Shown piece after piece: positions 16,136 to 25,892 of a stretch of 64,000 nt of DNA. The stretch spans positions 1,096,001-1,160,000 of the forward strand of contig NZ_CP152003.1 in the NCBI RefSeq assembly GCF_038595065.1, in the 5' to 3' direction. The notes beneath the pieces were generated by a model. The model was not told where the DNA came from. It was given only the letters and a program-made list of their open reading frames with translations, and did no database searches. The position numbers and the translations under genes are program-made. The stretch comes from Sutcliffiella sp. FSL R7-0096 (lineage in GTDB: Bacteria; Bacillota; Bacilli; Bacillales; Bacillaceae_I). The stretch's first letter is position 1; every line of letters starts with the position of its first letter.

Positions 16136-16743
16136 TTCAAGTAAAGCAACTGACAAAGAGATTTGGCAGCCGAACACTGTTCCAAAATTTAACCTTTACC
16201 TTGGAAAAAGGTGAATTTGCCATCATTTCGGGTAAAAGTGGGTGTGGAAAGACTACTCTATTAAACATCATCGGCGGAATAGAAGAAGCGGACGAAGGAA
16301 GCGTGTTGGTCAATGATGTGGAAATCACCAAGAAGTTTGATAAGAAAATCTATTACGGCAAAACGGTATCTTTCATTTTTCAGAATTTCGCCCTGATTGA
16401 GAATAAAACAGTCAAACAAAATTTCGAAATAATCGGTAAGAAAAATAGGTCGGGAATAAGCTATGATGAGGCGCTTGCTAAGGTCGGCCTACCAGATAAG
16501 TTAAACGAAAAAATATATACCCTCTCAGGTGGCGAGCAGCAGCGCATAGCCCTTGCCAGAACCTACTTGAAAAAGGCAGACCTTATTTTAGCTGATGAGC
16601 CAACAGGTTCTTTGGACAGGGAGAATGCGAACCGAATAATGACCATTTTGAAGGATTTAAACAAGGATGGAAAAACAATTATCATCGTGACACATGATGA
16701 GATGATAAAAGAACAAGCGCCGAGATTGATTGAGATACGATAG
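16132..16743 (+). CDS. ABC transporter ATP-binding protein of the bacteriocin cassette
   Basis: This 203-residue nucleotide-binding subunit has all the motifs: Walker A GKSGCGKT (34-41), Q-loop Gln84, signature LSGGEQQR (131-138), Walker B LILADE (151-156) and switch His (VTHD near 187). It is of the LolD/MacB type that pairs with FtsX-like permeases. The start is ATG 16132, which overlaps the permease stop; a longer frame beginning at 16057 would lie within the permease gene and has no ribosome site. It probably powers bacteriocin immunity or export together with the preceding protein. Confidence 0.92.
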   Translation: MIQVKQLTKRFGSRTLFQNLTFTLEKGEFAIISGKSGCGKTTLLNIIGGIEEADEGSVLVNDVEITKKFDKKIYYGKTVSFIFQNFALIENKTVKQNFEIIGKKNRSGISYDEALAKVGLPDKLNEKIYTLSGGEQQRIALARTYLKKADLILADEPTGSLDRENANRIMTILKDLNKDGKTIIIVTHDEMIKEQAPRLIEIR

Positions 16744-16764
16744 CAAGTTAGTGGATAAAGGAAA

Positions 16765-16808
16765 AGATGCCTGTGCTCCTTTTATAAGGTACACAGGCAT
16801 CTTTCTTT
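16765..16808 (+). terminator. Terminator of the bacteriocin cassette
   Basis: An 11-bp stem (AGATGCCTGTG/CACAGGCATCT) is followed by a T-rich tail. Confidence 0.9.
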
Positions 16809-17000
16809 ATACCTATATGTATTCGTTTTCATCTAAGTGTTTGTTAGGGCTATTTTACAATATAAGCATTTGTGACTAAAAAAATGAAATATTATTGTTG
16901 TATTTTGTCAAATTCAGGCCTTTCAGATTATTTCTAATCTTACATTTCCCTCTATAATTAGAAGAGTATGACTATTAAACTTCAAAAGGAGCTGTTTGGC

Positions 17001-18965
17001 TTGAAAAAAGCTTTCCAACAACTAGGAAAAAAAGTGTTGGCTGCAACGATGGCAGTATCATTGCTTGCAACACCATCCATGGTCAACTCTGTAGATGCTG
17101 CACCAAAGGGGCCGAAAGCAGGACAACATGATGTGGAACTAAGAGTGATGGGAACAACAGATATCCACACACATTTATATAATTATGACTACTATAAGGA
17201 TGCTGAAGTACAAGACTTTGGTCTTGCGAAGACAGCCACTCTTATAAAGCAGGCACGCGCAGAAGCAACAAACTCCATGCTTTTTGACAATGGGGACCTT
17301 ATCCAAGGGAACCCTTTAGGTGACTACAAAGCAAAAGTAGACGTTTTACAACCGGGTGAGGTTCATCCAGTATTCCAAGCTATGGGATTATTAGATTATG
17401 ATGCTGCGACTCTAGGAAACCATGAATTCAACTATGGATTGGATTTCCTTGACACGGTACTAGAAGGATCTCCATTCCCTTATGTTAGTGCCAATGTATT
17501 TTATGATGATGGTGCTGATAACAGTGAATATTATGTAAAACCTTATGAAATCATTAAGAAAAAATTCACGGATAATAAAGGAACAAATCAAGTTCTGCGT
17601 GTTGGGGTAACAGGTGTTGTAACTCCGCAAATCATGCAATGGGATAAAGCGCATCTTGAAGGAAAAGTTGTAACAAAGGATATCGTCAAATCTGTAGAAG
17701 CAGTCATTCCTCAAATGGAAAAAGCAGGGGCTGACATCATCATCGTCTTGGCACACTCCGGTATTGGTGATGTGGAATATGTGGAGATGGCTGAAAACGC
17801 CACATATAATCTCACACAGGTAGAGGGCGTTGATGCCATCATCACAGGTCACAATCACTTGAAATTCCCTGGGGATTTCAGAAACCTTCCAGGTGTAGAT
17901 ACAGAAAAAGGAACCATTAACGGTGTACCTGTAGTCATGCCTGGTAACTGGGGGAACAATTTAGGGATAATGGATTTAACACTTTCCAAAGTGAAAGGTG
18001 ACTGGCAAGTGACAAATTCCGCAACCAAGCTGATGAATGTATTAAATGTAGAAGCAGATCCTGCTATCTTGGAAGCGGTAAGAGAAGCACATGAAGGAAC
18101 AGTAAACTATGTTCGTACACCAGTTGGTACGACTACTGCCGATATCCACAGCTACTTTGCATTGGTCCAGGATGATCCATCCATTCAAATCGTAACGAAT
18201 GCACAAAAGTGGTATATTGAAAAGCAACTTGCAGGAACAGTAGATGAAGGAACTCCGATTTTATCTGCCGGTGCACCATTTAAAGCTGGCGGTAGAAATG
18301 GAGCGGAATATTACACTTACATCCCACAAGGGGAAATTGCTATTAAGAACGTAGCAGATTTATATCTTTATCCAAACACTGTTGCTACTGTAAAAGTAAC
18401 GGGCGCTGACGTAAAAGAGTGGCTGGAAATGTCTGCAGGACAATTCAAGCAGATCGATCCGAACAACAGCAGTGAGCAAGCATTGATCAACGGAGATTTC
18501 CCGACTTATAACTATGACGTCATCGATGGTGTTACGTATGAAATTGATGTAACAGAACCTGCGAAGTATAACAAAGACGGTGTGGTCGTGAACGAAGGGG
18601 CAAACCGCATCAAGAATCTGGAGTATAATGGACAGCCAATCGACTTGAATCAGGAGTTCATCGTGGTTACGAATAACTACCGTGCGAGCGGTAACTTCCC
18701 AGGTGTACGCAACAACAGAGGTGTGGAAATGTACCCAGATGAGAACCGTCAGGCTATCATCGACTACATCTTAGAACAAGGTGAGATTGATCCATCCGCA
18801 GACGGAAACTGGGCATTTGCTCTAATCAACAATTCCGTCAACGTAACATTCGACTCCTCACCAAACGCAGTCGATGCATTACCGGAAAATGGAACTATCC
18901 AATACGAAGGCGCTTCACAAAACGGCTTCGCTAAATACAAACTAACCATACCAACAGCAGAATGA
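17001..18965 (+). CDS. Secreted 5'-nucleotidase / 2',3'-cyclic nucleotide phosphodiesterase
   Basis: This 654-residue exported metallophosphoesterase has the UshA/CpdB layout: a signal peptide (residues 1-33, VDA cleavage site), an N-terminal calcineurin-like domain with TTDIHTH (about 51-57), NGDLIQGNP, LGNHEFNYG, LAHSG and TGHNHL metal ligands, and a C-terminal 5'-nucleotidase domain (about 330-650). It frees phosphate and nucleosides from extracellular nucleotides. TTG 17001 is chosen because AAGGAG lies ten bases upstream and a -10-like TATAAT (16953-16958) falls just before an alternative ATG at 16968, which would have no leader. It stands alone as a transcript. Confidence 0.88.
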   Translation: MKKAFQQLGKKVLAATMAVSLLATPSMVNSVDAAPKGPKAGQHDVELRVMGTTDIHTHLYNYDYYKDAEVQDFGLAKTATLIKQARAEATNSMLFDNGDLIQGNPLGDYKAKVDVLQPGEVHPVFQAMGLLDYDAATLGNHEFNYGLDFLDTVLEGSPFPYVSANVFYDDGADNSEYYVKPYEIIKKKFTDNKGTNQVLRVGVTGVVTPQIMQWDKAHLEGKVVTKDIVKSVEAVIPQMEKAGADIIIVLAHSGIGDVEYVEMAENATYNLTQVEGVDAIITGHNHLKFPGDFRNLPGVDTEKGTINGVPVVMPGNWGNNLGIMDLTLSKVKGDWQVTNSATKLMNVLNVEADPAILEAVREAHEGTVNYVRTPVGTTTADIHSYFALVQDDPSIQIVTNAQKWYIEKQLAGTVDEGTPILSAGAPFKAGGRNGAEYYTYIPQGEIAIKNVADLYLYPNTVATVKVTGADVKEWLEMSAGQFKQIDPNNSSEQALINGDFPTYNYDVIDGVTYEIDVTEPAKYNKDGVVVNEGANRIKNLEYNGQPIDLNQEFIVVTNNYRASGNFPGVRNNRGVEMYPDENRQAIIDYILEQGEIDPSADGNWAFALINNSVNVTFDSSPNAVDALPENGTIQYEGASQNGFAKYKLTIPTAE

Positions 18966-19005
18966 TTTAGAAGAAGAGGGGGGGACTTTATCGCTTTAGA
19001 GTGGT

Positions 19006-19020
19006 GAGGGTCAGACCCCC
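19006..19020. repeat. GGGGTCAGACCCC-type palindrome
   Basis: GAGGGTCAGACCCCC lies between convergent genes. It is the same small palindrome family as at 56235 and 56322 and is common as an intergenic motif in this window. Confidence 0.6.
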
Positions 19021-19058
19021 TTTATTTCTTTAATTAAATAAAGTGAGCAATTAACACA

Positions 19059-19088
19059 AAGGCCTGACTTCTTAATGAGTCAGGCCTT
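19059..19088. terminator. Bidirectional hairpin between convergent genes
   Basis: A perfect 11-bp stem (AAGGCCTGACT/AGTCAGGCCTT) with an 8-base loop overlaps the stop codon of the minus-strand gene. T-rich sequence flanks it only weakly. Confidence 0.75.
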
Positions 19089-19490
19089 CATTGATTTATA
19101 TTCGAGTACGACGATTTCGTCATGGTCGATTTTTTTTATGTCATCCTGAAAGATGAGTCTTGTATTTAAACGGTAGCTTATATATTCTGTGGTAGGATCA
19201 ATATCTTTAGGAAGTTGATAGCAAAAAGGGTATTCTGTTTTATCATTTGCATCCATGCTTTTGGACATAAGGATGGTTGTGACGGCATCGACCGTTTCTA
19301 TCACATCTCCTTGAAACTCCTTTACCAAATCGCATTCCAGCCTTTTAATATGTTGCTTGGCCCATCCACCTTCCACATGAAAGGAGCCTGTCACTTTCTC
19401 CCCTGGTCTTAACTCATTAAAATCCAAAACAAGATCTACATGAGGAGAACCTATATTTAAGTAGCTCATCATTTTTTTTATCATATCCAT
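19080..19490 (-). CDS. Short Spo0M-like arrestin-fold protein (136 aa)
   Basis: The protein resembles the N-terminal half of Spo0M sporulation-control proteins: beta-strand-rich with the VDLVLDFNELRPGEKVTGSFHVEGG segment near residues 18-42 and the ELPKDIPxTTEYISYRLNTRL-like segment near 93-113. Full Spo0M is about twice as long and has a C-terminal part missing here. The start has a strong CCGGAGG site and the stop is followed by a terminator, so this is a compact gene and not obviously decayed. Role in sporulation control is by family resemblance only. Confidence 0.75.
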   Translation of the reverse strand: MDMIKKMMSYLNIGSPHVDLVLDFNELRPGEKVTGSFHVEGGWAKQHIKRLECDLVKEFQGDVIETVDAVTTILMSKSMDANDKTEYPFCYQLPKDIDPTTEYISYRLNTRLIFQDDIKKIDHDEIVVLEYKSMKA

Positions 19491-19629
19491 GAACCTCCGG
19501 AAAGAGTGTTTATATTACAGCTCATTATATAATAAGATACGGACAGAAGGATTAAAGGTTTCAAAAAAACATACAAAAAAGCCCCCATCCATAAAAATTG
19601 GACGAAGACTTTATCTATCCTCTTCTATT

Positions 19630-21060
19630 CTAAAACAACCAAAGTCCCACGAATGTTGCGACAGCCAAACCTAATAGCACCGGTACAAAGCTTCGTCTCA
19701 CAAGTTCCATTACAGGAACCTTTGCAAATCCAGCTACTGCAACAAGGGATGACCACGCAATCAACGTTCCGCCTCCGACCCAAATTGATCCCATCTGTCC
19801 GATGGCGGCAAGGGTTGCTGCCTCCACACCGACACTATCTCCAAGTGCACCAGATAGTGCTCCTACAAGGGGAAGACCAGAAAAGCCGGATCCATCCAGA
19901 CCTGTAATCATCCCTATCAACAAGATTCCAAACCCTGCAATAAAGGAGCTTTCCGGAATATAGGCCTGACCTGCGAGAATGAGGTCAAATAAGAAGGAAG
20001 GGGTTTCTTCAACAGGCGTCCCCAAAATTCTTGCTGCAAGCTCCCCACTACCAATAAAGAAGAAACCTGCAATTGGTATAACCGGCCCCATCGCCTTAAA
20101 AGCAAACAAAAAGCCCTTGACGATATTGTCGCTCACAGTTTGTAGAGAATTACGGGCGTTAAGGAAGAACGATGCCCCAATTAATAAAATGAGAGAAGCC
20201 CCACCGATAAGTGCTGCGCCGGATCCACCTTCTAGAGAAGGAAGGACATCAGAAAACTTGGCAAGGATCATATAAATGATAATGGCAAGAAACGTTCCCG
20301 GAACTAAGAAAGCAAACAGCGAGCTGTACTTGCTTTTTGCCACAGGGCCGCCTTCTGTAATGCCTTCCGTATCACCGTTCTGGTTGTCCGTGTTGTTCCA
20401 TTTTGTTAAATGCTCATTTGACGGAAGTGCAATAAGCTTACGTATGGAAATATAAGCAAAAGTGATGGCAACTACACCAGTCACAATCGATAAAATGAAT
20501 CCACGATCAGCTACTGTTCCAATATCCACCGCAGCAGCGGTCGCTGTTAAAGAAGGTGCAATCTGAATGATATAGTCTGACGATAAAGCCATACCCTGAC
20601 CGGCAAGGGAAATAGCGATAGCAGCTCCAATCGGCGGGAGTCCGGCTCTGATAGCAACTGGAATAAGTAGTGCACCAACTAGAGGCACCGCTGGAGTCGG
20701 CCAGAAAAACAGGGATATGGCATAGGTGACAAACACCAGAACCCAAAAAGATATATGGCCATTTTTCATGACCCGCTGAAAAGGAGTAATCATTTGTTCG
20801 TCCGTACCGAGCGACTTCAAAGAATGAAGCAGTGCTGTCATGATAGCGATGATCAGAAAGATGTTAAAAAGCTCTCCCGCTGCCACTAGACTGGCATTAA
20901 ATATGGTTTGTAGCCCAAATGTAAACGAACCGCTGAAAATCCAACCCACCAAAAACGTGACCAAGATGGCAGGGACCACCACATTTTGCCTGAACAGCAT
21001 CGTGAATATAATAACCAACGTACCCACCAAATACATCCAATGCGCCGCAGTCAATTCCAT
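19630..21060 (-). CDS. Putative 12-TM transporter, ion-transporter superfamily
   Basis: The 476-residue product is almost entirely hydrophobic with about 11-12 membrane segments and the GWIFSGSFTFG, WPTPAVPLVGALLIPVAI and SLAGQGMALSSDY segments typical of GntP/CitMHS-like carriers. It resembles the uncharacterised YhfA permease of Bacillus subtilis as I remember it. The substrate is unknown. It is divergent from the amidase gene at 21254, so both may be concerned with the same amide or acid compound, but the sequence does not show this. Confidence 0.75.
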   Translation of the reverse strand: MELTAAHWMYLVGTLVIIFTMLFRQNVVVPAILVTFLVGWIFSGSFTFGLQTIFNASLVAAGELFNIFLIIAIMTALLHSLKSLGTDEQMITPFQRVMKNGHISFWVLVFVTYAISLFFWPTPAVPLVGALLIPVAIRAGLPPIGAAIAISLAGQGMALSSDYIIQIAPSLTATAAAVDIGTVADRGFILSIVTGVVAITFAYISIRKLIALPSNEHLTKWNNTDNQNGDTEGITEGGPVAKSKYSSLFAFLVPGTFLAIIIYMILAKFSDVLPSLEGGSGAALIGGASLILLIGASFFLNARNSLQTVSDNIVKGFLFAFKAMGPVIPIAGFFFIGSGELAARILGTPVEETPSFLFDLILAGQAYIPESSFIAGFGILLIGMITGLDGSGFSGLPLVGALSGALGDSVGVEAATLAAIGQMGSIWVGGGTLIAWSSLVAVAGFAKVPVMELVRRSFVPVLLGLAVATFVGLWLF

Positions 21061-21253
21061 CTATACCAAACTCCCCTCTGAGGCGAACAAGCCCAAGATT
21101 AAAAATATGAATCTATGTACAATAGCCTATGTTGGGAGATGGGCTTTGGTGTAAGTCATGAAAAACTCCTAATAAAACAAAGTCAGATATTGCTTGGAAT
21201 GCAGAGTTTTATTCCTCTTCATTGCGGAATAGAGTATAGAGAGGTGATAAACG

Positions 21254-22751
21254 TTGAAGAAGCATGAATACAAAAGCTATGACGGACTTGGACTGGCTGA
21301 ATTGGTCCAAAAAAAGGAAGTCAAGCCAATTGAACTGTTGGAAATGGCCATCAGTGAAATTGAAACTCAAAACCCACAGTTGAATGCGGTGATCCATACG
21401 ATGTATGAGCAGGCAAGAGTTGCCTCCGAAAAAACCAATGGACAGTTTGCAGGAGTTCCTATACTACTTAAGGATATAGGCCAGGAAGTAAAAGGGGAAC
21501 CCAAAACATTAGGTTCTAGAGCTTTAGAAAAATATAGAGCAAAGACGGATTCAGAATATGTAAAAAGGTTAAGGAAAAGTGGATTCTTATTTCTAGGGCA
21601 AACGAATGTCCCAGAGTTCGGTTTAATGGCAATTACAGAACCTGTTGTTTATGGTCCTGCCAGGAACCCATGGAAACTGTCACATACTCCAGGTGGCTCA
21701 AGCGGTGGATCTGCAGCTGCCGTAGCTTCAGGAATGGTACCAATCGCAGGGGCAAATGATGGAGGTGGTTCCATCAGGATTCCTGCTGCCTATTGTGGCT
21801 TGTTCGGCTTAAAACCAACAAGAGGAAGAACTCCGGTCGGACCGCAATTTGGCCGCTTTTGGCAGGGAGCAGCGGTGGAACATGTGGTGACAAAGACTGT
21901 GCGCGATAGTGCAGCTGTCCTTGATAAATTGAAAGGAGATGAAAAGGGAGCTGCATTTTCAACTTCAACGTATGAAGGGAGTTATTTGGAGAAGCTGCAA
22001 CATCCCCTGGAAAAGAAGCTGCGTATTGCTTTTTCTACGAAATCACCGATCGGAACGGAAGTCCATTCGGATTGTGTGGAGGCAGTCGGAAAAACGTTGA
22101 AATACCTGGAGGCATTGGGGCATACCGTCGAAGAGGTGGAAGCGCCTGTGGAGGGAAGGAAAATCGCCAACAGCTATCTATCCCTCTACTTTGGAAGTAA
22201 GTGCCATGGTTTCCATGCTTGAGGAGATACTTGGCAGGAAAGCAACATTGAATGATGTGGAGCCGGCGACCTGGCTGCTTGCCCTAATCGGAAAATCGAT
22301 GACCGCCCAGGAATTTGTTCTAAGTTTACGGGAGTGGGACATAGCTGCTTATGCGATGGAAGAATTTCACGAAACCTATGATTTATATGTCACACCAACT
22401 ACCGCTTCCCCTCCAGCAAGAATAGGAGACCATAAGTTAAAGCCGTTAGAAAGTATTGCTCTGCAAGTAACAGGCAAGCTAGGGTCAGCCACACTCCTAA
22501 AGAAAATGGGGATTGTGGAGCAGCTAGTGCAAGAAAGCCTGAAAAGGGTGCCGTTTACACAGCTTGCTAATCTAACTGGTCAGCCTGCCATTTCGGTACC
22601 GCTGCATTTAACTAATGATGGTCTTCCTATTGGGGTTCAGTTTATGGCAGCAAGAGGGAGAGAAGACTTGTTGCTACAGATGGCAGGACAGTTGGAGGAA
22701 TCAGATTTATGGCTAGAGAACGAAGCGTTGAAAATGGTGAGTGTACAGTAG
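21254..22751 (+). pseudogene. Amidase gene interrupted by a frameshift
   Basis: Two frames together give one amidase-signature enzyme of about 500 residues. The first part (21254-22222) holds the catalytic Lys73, cis-Ser149 and nucleophile Ser173 ([10 protein letters not shown] and GGSIRIP). The second part continues in the next frame from about 22191 with the normal C-terminal half. The break is at 22185-22200, where loss of one GA from a GGAGAAG-like sequence would restore the frame. Related enzymes hydrolyse amides such as 6-aminohexanoate cyclic dimer. The TTG start has an AGAGGTGA site. It is either a recent inactivation or a sequencing error. Confidence 0.85.
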
Positions 22752-22814
22752 CTAGATTTTATAGGCGTGTATGGAGAAGCTTCCCTGATGAAGGGAAGTT
22801 TTTTGGTTGTTATA

Positions 22815-22988
22815 GGCTGTTTTCGTATACTTTGGTGCTTCTTCGCATTTATAACACACCGTTATATTCATTCCTGTCGTGCTATTTTCCAGAAAAGACT
22901 TTCATGCCTTTTTAGAGTTTCTATGCCGTAGAAAATCCAATTGCCGACTTTTTACTAGTGATTAGCAACAAACTTTGAGAAAAAAGCT
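22815..22988. repeat. Dispersed inverted-repeat element, copy 1
   Basis: Begins GGCTGTTTTCGTATAC and ends TTTGAGAAAAAAGCT, the two ends being imperfect inverted repeats of about 25 bp ending in TTGTTGCT/AGCAACAA. The inner conserved piece is TTGCCGACTTTTTACTAGTG. Four more copies lie in the window. The rest of the gap 22752-23085 shows no gene. Confidence 0.8.
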
Positions 22989-23085
22989 TAGTTATAAATC
23001 TGGGACTTAAGGAAGTTGACGTCTAGTTCATTGGTTTGGGAATTTACATTTCTTCATATTTGGCAGGACTAAAGTAGGGTGGTCA

Positions 23086-23150
23086 TTAAAATACCTTTAA
23101 TGAAATCTAAATCTTACCTCAGTAATCTCTTAACATTCCTCCTGTAGTAT
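23086..23150 (+). promoter_or_regulatory. PhoP-box-like repeats and promoter of phoX
   Basis: Hexamers TTAAAA (23086), TTAATG (23097), TAAATC (23108), TCAGTA (23119) and TTAACA (23130) follow one another exactly every 11 bp, the spacing of PhoP direct repeats (TTAACA-like). They end 9 bp before a -10-like TAGTAT (23145-23150), the usual position for Pho-activated promoters. Phosphate starvation control is inferred. Confidence 0.65.
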
Positions 23151-23193
23151 GTCATTTGTAGGCAAAACGAATATGGGATATGAGGTGTTAAAA

Positions 23194-24828
23194 GTGGATG
23201 TGAATCGTAGAAAATTTTTGACTTATGTAGGTTCAGGGATGACGGCATTAACATTTGCTTCAACTGGTTTAAGTGCTTTGGCTCCAAAAGTTGCAGCTGC
23301 AGACAAGGAAAGGGACAGTCTATTTGGTTATGAAAACAGGGCTTCTAAAATCAGCTTTAAACCAATCGCACCAACAAGAGAAGATCAACTCGTACTGCCC
23401 ACAGGATATACATATGATGTTGTTGCGGCATATGGTGATGTAATAAATAAAAAGGGAGATACCTTTGGATTTAATTGTGACTTCACCTTGTATCTGCCAA
23501 TCCAGGGAAGCCGAAGGGGGCTCCTTCTTGTAAACCATGAATATACCAACCCATTGTTTGTGGAAGGGCCAATTAATGGGGACTATACACCAGCTCAAAT
23601 TGAAATGCTGTTATATAATCAGGGGCTTTCTATTATTGAAGTTTACCAGGATCCTGTTTCAAAGGTTTGGAAGATGGACACAGATTCCAAGTTTGCCAGA
23701 AGGATTTCTGGACTAGCTCCTTTCGAGTTGACAGGACCTGCAAAAGGGACAGCTTCCGTCAATGGAGCAACAGTGGTTCAAGGAACATTTGCAAATTGTT
23801 CTGGAGGGGCAACCTTATGGAACACCGTTCTCTCTTGTGAAGAAAACTGGGAAACGACAGCAGATAAAGCCAACCTGGATACCACTCATTATGGATGGGT
23901 AGTGGAAGTGGACCCATTCGATAAGGATGATAAATACTTTAAGCCCCGAAAGCACACGGCATTGGGACGCTTTCATCATGAAAACTGCGCAATGGGTCTA
24001 TCCAAAGACCGTAGGGTTGTGGTTTATTCTGGTGATGATAAAGCGGGAGCCTGTGTCTATAAATATATCAGTAAAGGTAAGTTTAATGAATCTAAAGGGA
24101 AAGAGAACTCCAGACTACTAGAAGAGGGTACGTTGTATGCAGCAGACATGGAACTTGGAGTATGGCTTGCCCTTACTATTGAAAATGTCCGTGAGGCAGC
24201 AAGCGGAAATCAAGAGCTGTTGAATAAATTTAAAACGCAGGCAGATGTTCTTGTTCATGCACATGAGGCAGCAATCCTGCTAGGAGCAACTCCAACAGAC
24301 CGCCCTGAGGATGTGGAGATTAGCCCAATTGATAATTCTATCTATATCGCCCATACAAATAATACTAGCAAGGGGAATTTTCACGGTCATATTACGAGAT
24401 TCTTCGAAAGCAAAGGTGATCTGGGGTCTTTGACATTCAGTTATGAAATCTTTGCAGCCGGAGGTACACAAAGCGGTTTCAGTGCACCTGATAATTTAGA
24501 TTTTGATCGTCATGGCAATCTTTGGACAGTGACGGATATTTCCACTAGTAGCTTAAATAGAGGAACTTATGAGCCTTTCAAGAACAACGGAATGTTTGTT
24601 ATACCGACTACAGGTCTAGAGAAGGGAAAAGCATTCCAGTTCGCTTCAGGTCCAGTGGAAAGTGAACTGACAGGACCGTGGTTTACTCCGAATGAGAAAA
24701 ACATGTTCTTATCCATACAGCACCCAGGCGAACAGACGAAAGATCTTAGTAACCCTACAAGTATGTGGCCACACCGCAAAGGCGATACCATGCCAAGACC
24801 GTCAGTAGTGGTGATTAAAGGATTTTAA
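23194..24828 (+). CDS. phoX: PhoX-type alkaline phosphatase with Tat signal (DUF839)
   Basis: The 544-residue protein begins with a twin-arginine signal ([10 protein letters not shown] at residues 4-13, hydrophobic stretch to about 30, AAA cleavage site at 34-36) and continues as a PhoX/DUF839 domain with the acidic and glycine-rich motifs [24 protein letters not shown] and APDNLDFD. PhoX enzymes are calcium- and iron-dependent phosphomonoesterases folded before export. GTG 23194 is preferred over ATG 23149, because GAGGTG lies six bases before it and the ATG overlaps the -10. It heads an operon with its own Tat translocase genes. Confidence 0.88.
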   Translation: MDVNRRKFLTYVGSGMTALTFASTGLSALAPKVAAADKERDSLFGYENRASKISFKPIAPTREDQLVLPTGYTYDVVAAYGDVINKKGDTFGFNCDFTLYLPIQGSRRGLLLVNHEYTNPLFVEGPINGDYTPAQIEMLLYNQGLSIIEVYQDPVSKVWKMDTDSKFARRISGLAPFELTGPAKGTASVNGATVVQGTFANCSGGATLWNTVLSCEENWETTADKANLDTTHYGWVVEVDPFDKDDKYFKPRKHTALGRFHHENCAMGLSKDRRVVVYSGDDKAGACVYKYISKGKFNESKGKENSRLLEEGTLYAADMELGVWLALTIENVREAASGNQELLNKFKTQADVLVHAHEAAILLGATPTDRPEDVEISPIDNSIYIAHTNNTSKGNFHGHITRFFESKGDLGSLTFSYEIFAAGGTQSGFSAPDNLDFDRHGNLWTVTDISTSSLNRGTYEPFKNNGMFVIPTTGLEKGKAFQFASGPVESELTGPWFTPNEKNMFLSIQHPGEQTKDLSNPTSMWPHRKGDTMPRPSVVVIKGF

Positions 24829-24845
24829 AAAGGAGGAATGACAAC

Positions 24846-25052
24846 ATGTTGTCTAACATTGGAATACCAGGCCTTATTCTGGTTTTAGTAATTGCGCTGA
24901 TCATATTTGGTCCATCCAAACTACCTGAGATTGGTAGAGCACTCGGTCAGACACTCAGAGAGTTTAAGCGTTCCACAAATGAAATCATGTCAGATGAAAC
25001 GAGTAAGCAAGAAGAGCAAGAAAATAAAACTGTTCAAAAAGAAGTAGTGTAA
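24846..25052 (+). CDS. tatA: Twin-arginine translocase subunit TatA
   Basis: The 68-residue protein has one membrane helix (about 5-22), the [11 protein letters not shown] hinge, an amphipathic helix (about 30-48) and an acidic tail, the standard TatA layout. It lies 17 bp after phoX with an AAGGAGG site. Together with TatC it would export PhoX, as TatAd-TatCd exports PhoD in Bacillus subtilis, so this is probably a dedicated phosphate-starvation Tat system. Confidence 0.93.
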   Translation: MLSNIGIPGLILVLVIALIIFGPSKLPEIGRALGQTLREFKRSTNEIMSDETSKQEEQENKTVQKEVV

Positions 25053-25123
25053 AAGAAGTATAGAGGGTGCAGGTGATGAATCTGCATCCTTTGATTCATT
25101 CTCTAGTAAGTGAGGTGTAAGGC

Positions 25124-25861
25124 TTGGAAAACAGTGATTTTCGGCTCGTTGATCACTTGGAGGAGCTCAGGGGCAGAATTATCTATGTTCTAGCTGTATT
25201 TGTTCTGACATTGATTGGAGCATTTGTATTTGTAAATGATATCTATGCGTTTCTTGTAAAAGACCTCCCGGAAAAGCTTGCTGTCTTGGGTCCGGGTGAC
25301 ATTTTGTGGGTTTATTTTAATATTGCAAGTGTGTTTGCCCTTGCCATCACTATTCCTTTTGCAGCTTATCAAATTTGGCTCTTTGTGCGTCCTGCGCTTA
25401 GTAAAAAAGAAAGAAAAGTGACTCTGGCTTATATTCCTGCTTTATTTCTTTTTTTCCTATCAGGTATAAGCTTTGGATATTTCATCTTATTTCCGATTAT
25501 ATTAAAGTTTCTGGTTTCCTTGGCAGATGGGATATTTGAGGTCTTTTATACAACGGAAAAGTATTTTCAATTTTTGATACAAATGACACTTCCATTCGGT
25601 TTTCTTTTTGAAATACCTGTTGTCATTATGTTCTTAACGAGTCTTGGAATCATTACTCCTTACATTCTCAAGAAGTTTCGAAAATATGCTTATTTCTTTT
25701 TGATTGTCATATCGGTTCTTATCACACCGCCTGATTTTCTGTCAGATATTCTTGTCATCATCCCTTTAATTCTCTTATATGAATGCAGCATAACGTTTTC
25801 CAAAATTGTTTGGAAGCGAAGGGAGTCTAAGATAAGGGAAGCCGGAAATATTCAAGTATAG
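25124..25861 (+). CDS. tatC: Twin-arginine translocase subunit TatC
   Basis: The 245-residue protein has six membrane segments and the TatC hallmarks: DHLEELRGRI near residues 9-18, the PALSKKERK loop near 89-97 and the FEIPVV segment near 164-170. It recognises the twin-arginine signal. The TTG start follows GAGGTG and lies 71 bp after tatA, with a small hairpin in between. Its stop codon overlaps the first copy of a duplicated terminator hairpin. Confidence 0.95.
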   Translation: MENSDFRLVDHLEELRGRIIYVLAVFVLTLIGAFVFVNDIYAFLVKDLPEKLAVLGPGDILWVYFNIASVFALAITIPFAAYQIWLFVRPALSKKERKVTLAYIPALFLFFLSGISFGYFILFPIILKFLVSLADGIFEVFYTTEKYFQFLIQMTLPFGFLFEIPVVIMFLTSLGIITPYILKKFRKYAYFFLIVISVLITPPDFLSDILVIIPLILLYECSITFSKIVWKRRESKIREAGNIQV

Positions 25862-25892
25862 CCATCCAGTCTTCTAATGGAAGACTGGATGT
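25861..25892 (+). terminator. Terminator hairpin, first copy of a 32-bp duplication
   Basis: CATCCAGTCTTC pairs with GAAGACTGGATG across a 5-base loop. The same 32 bp recur at 26102-26133. In this copy the T run is lost and replaced by the start of an inserted element. Confidence 0.8.

Noticed and set aside
16921..16958. PhoP box before the secreted nucleotidase
   Set aside because: TTCAGA, TTCTAA and TTACAT occur but at uneven spacing of 10 and 8 bp, so the PhoP pattern is not met.
17460..17858. 132-codon open frame on the minus strand
   Set aside because: It is antisense to the secreted nucleotidase, with an unusual composition and no start signals.
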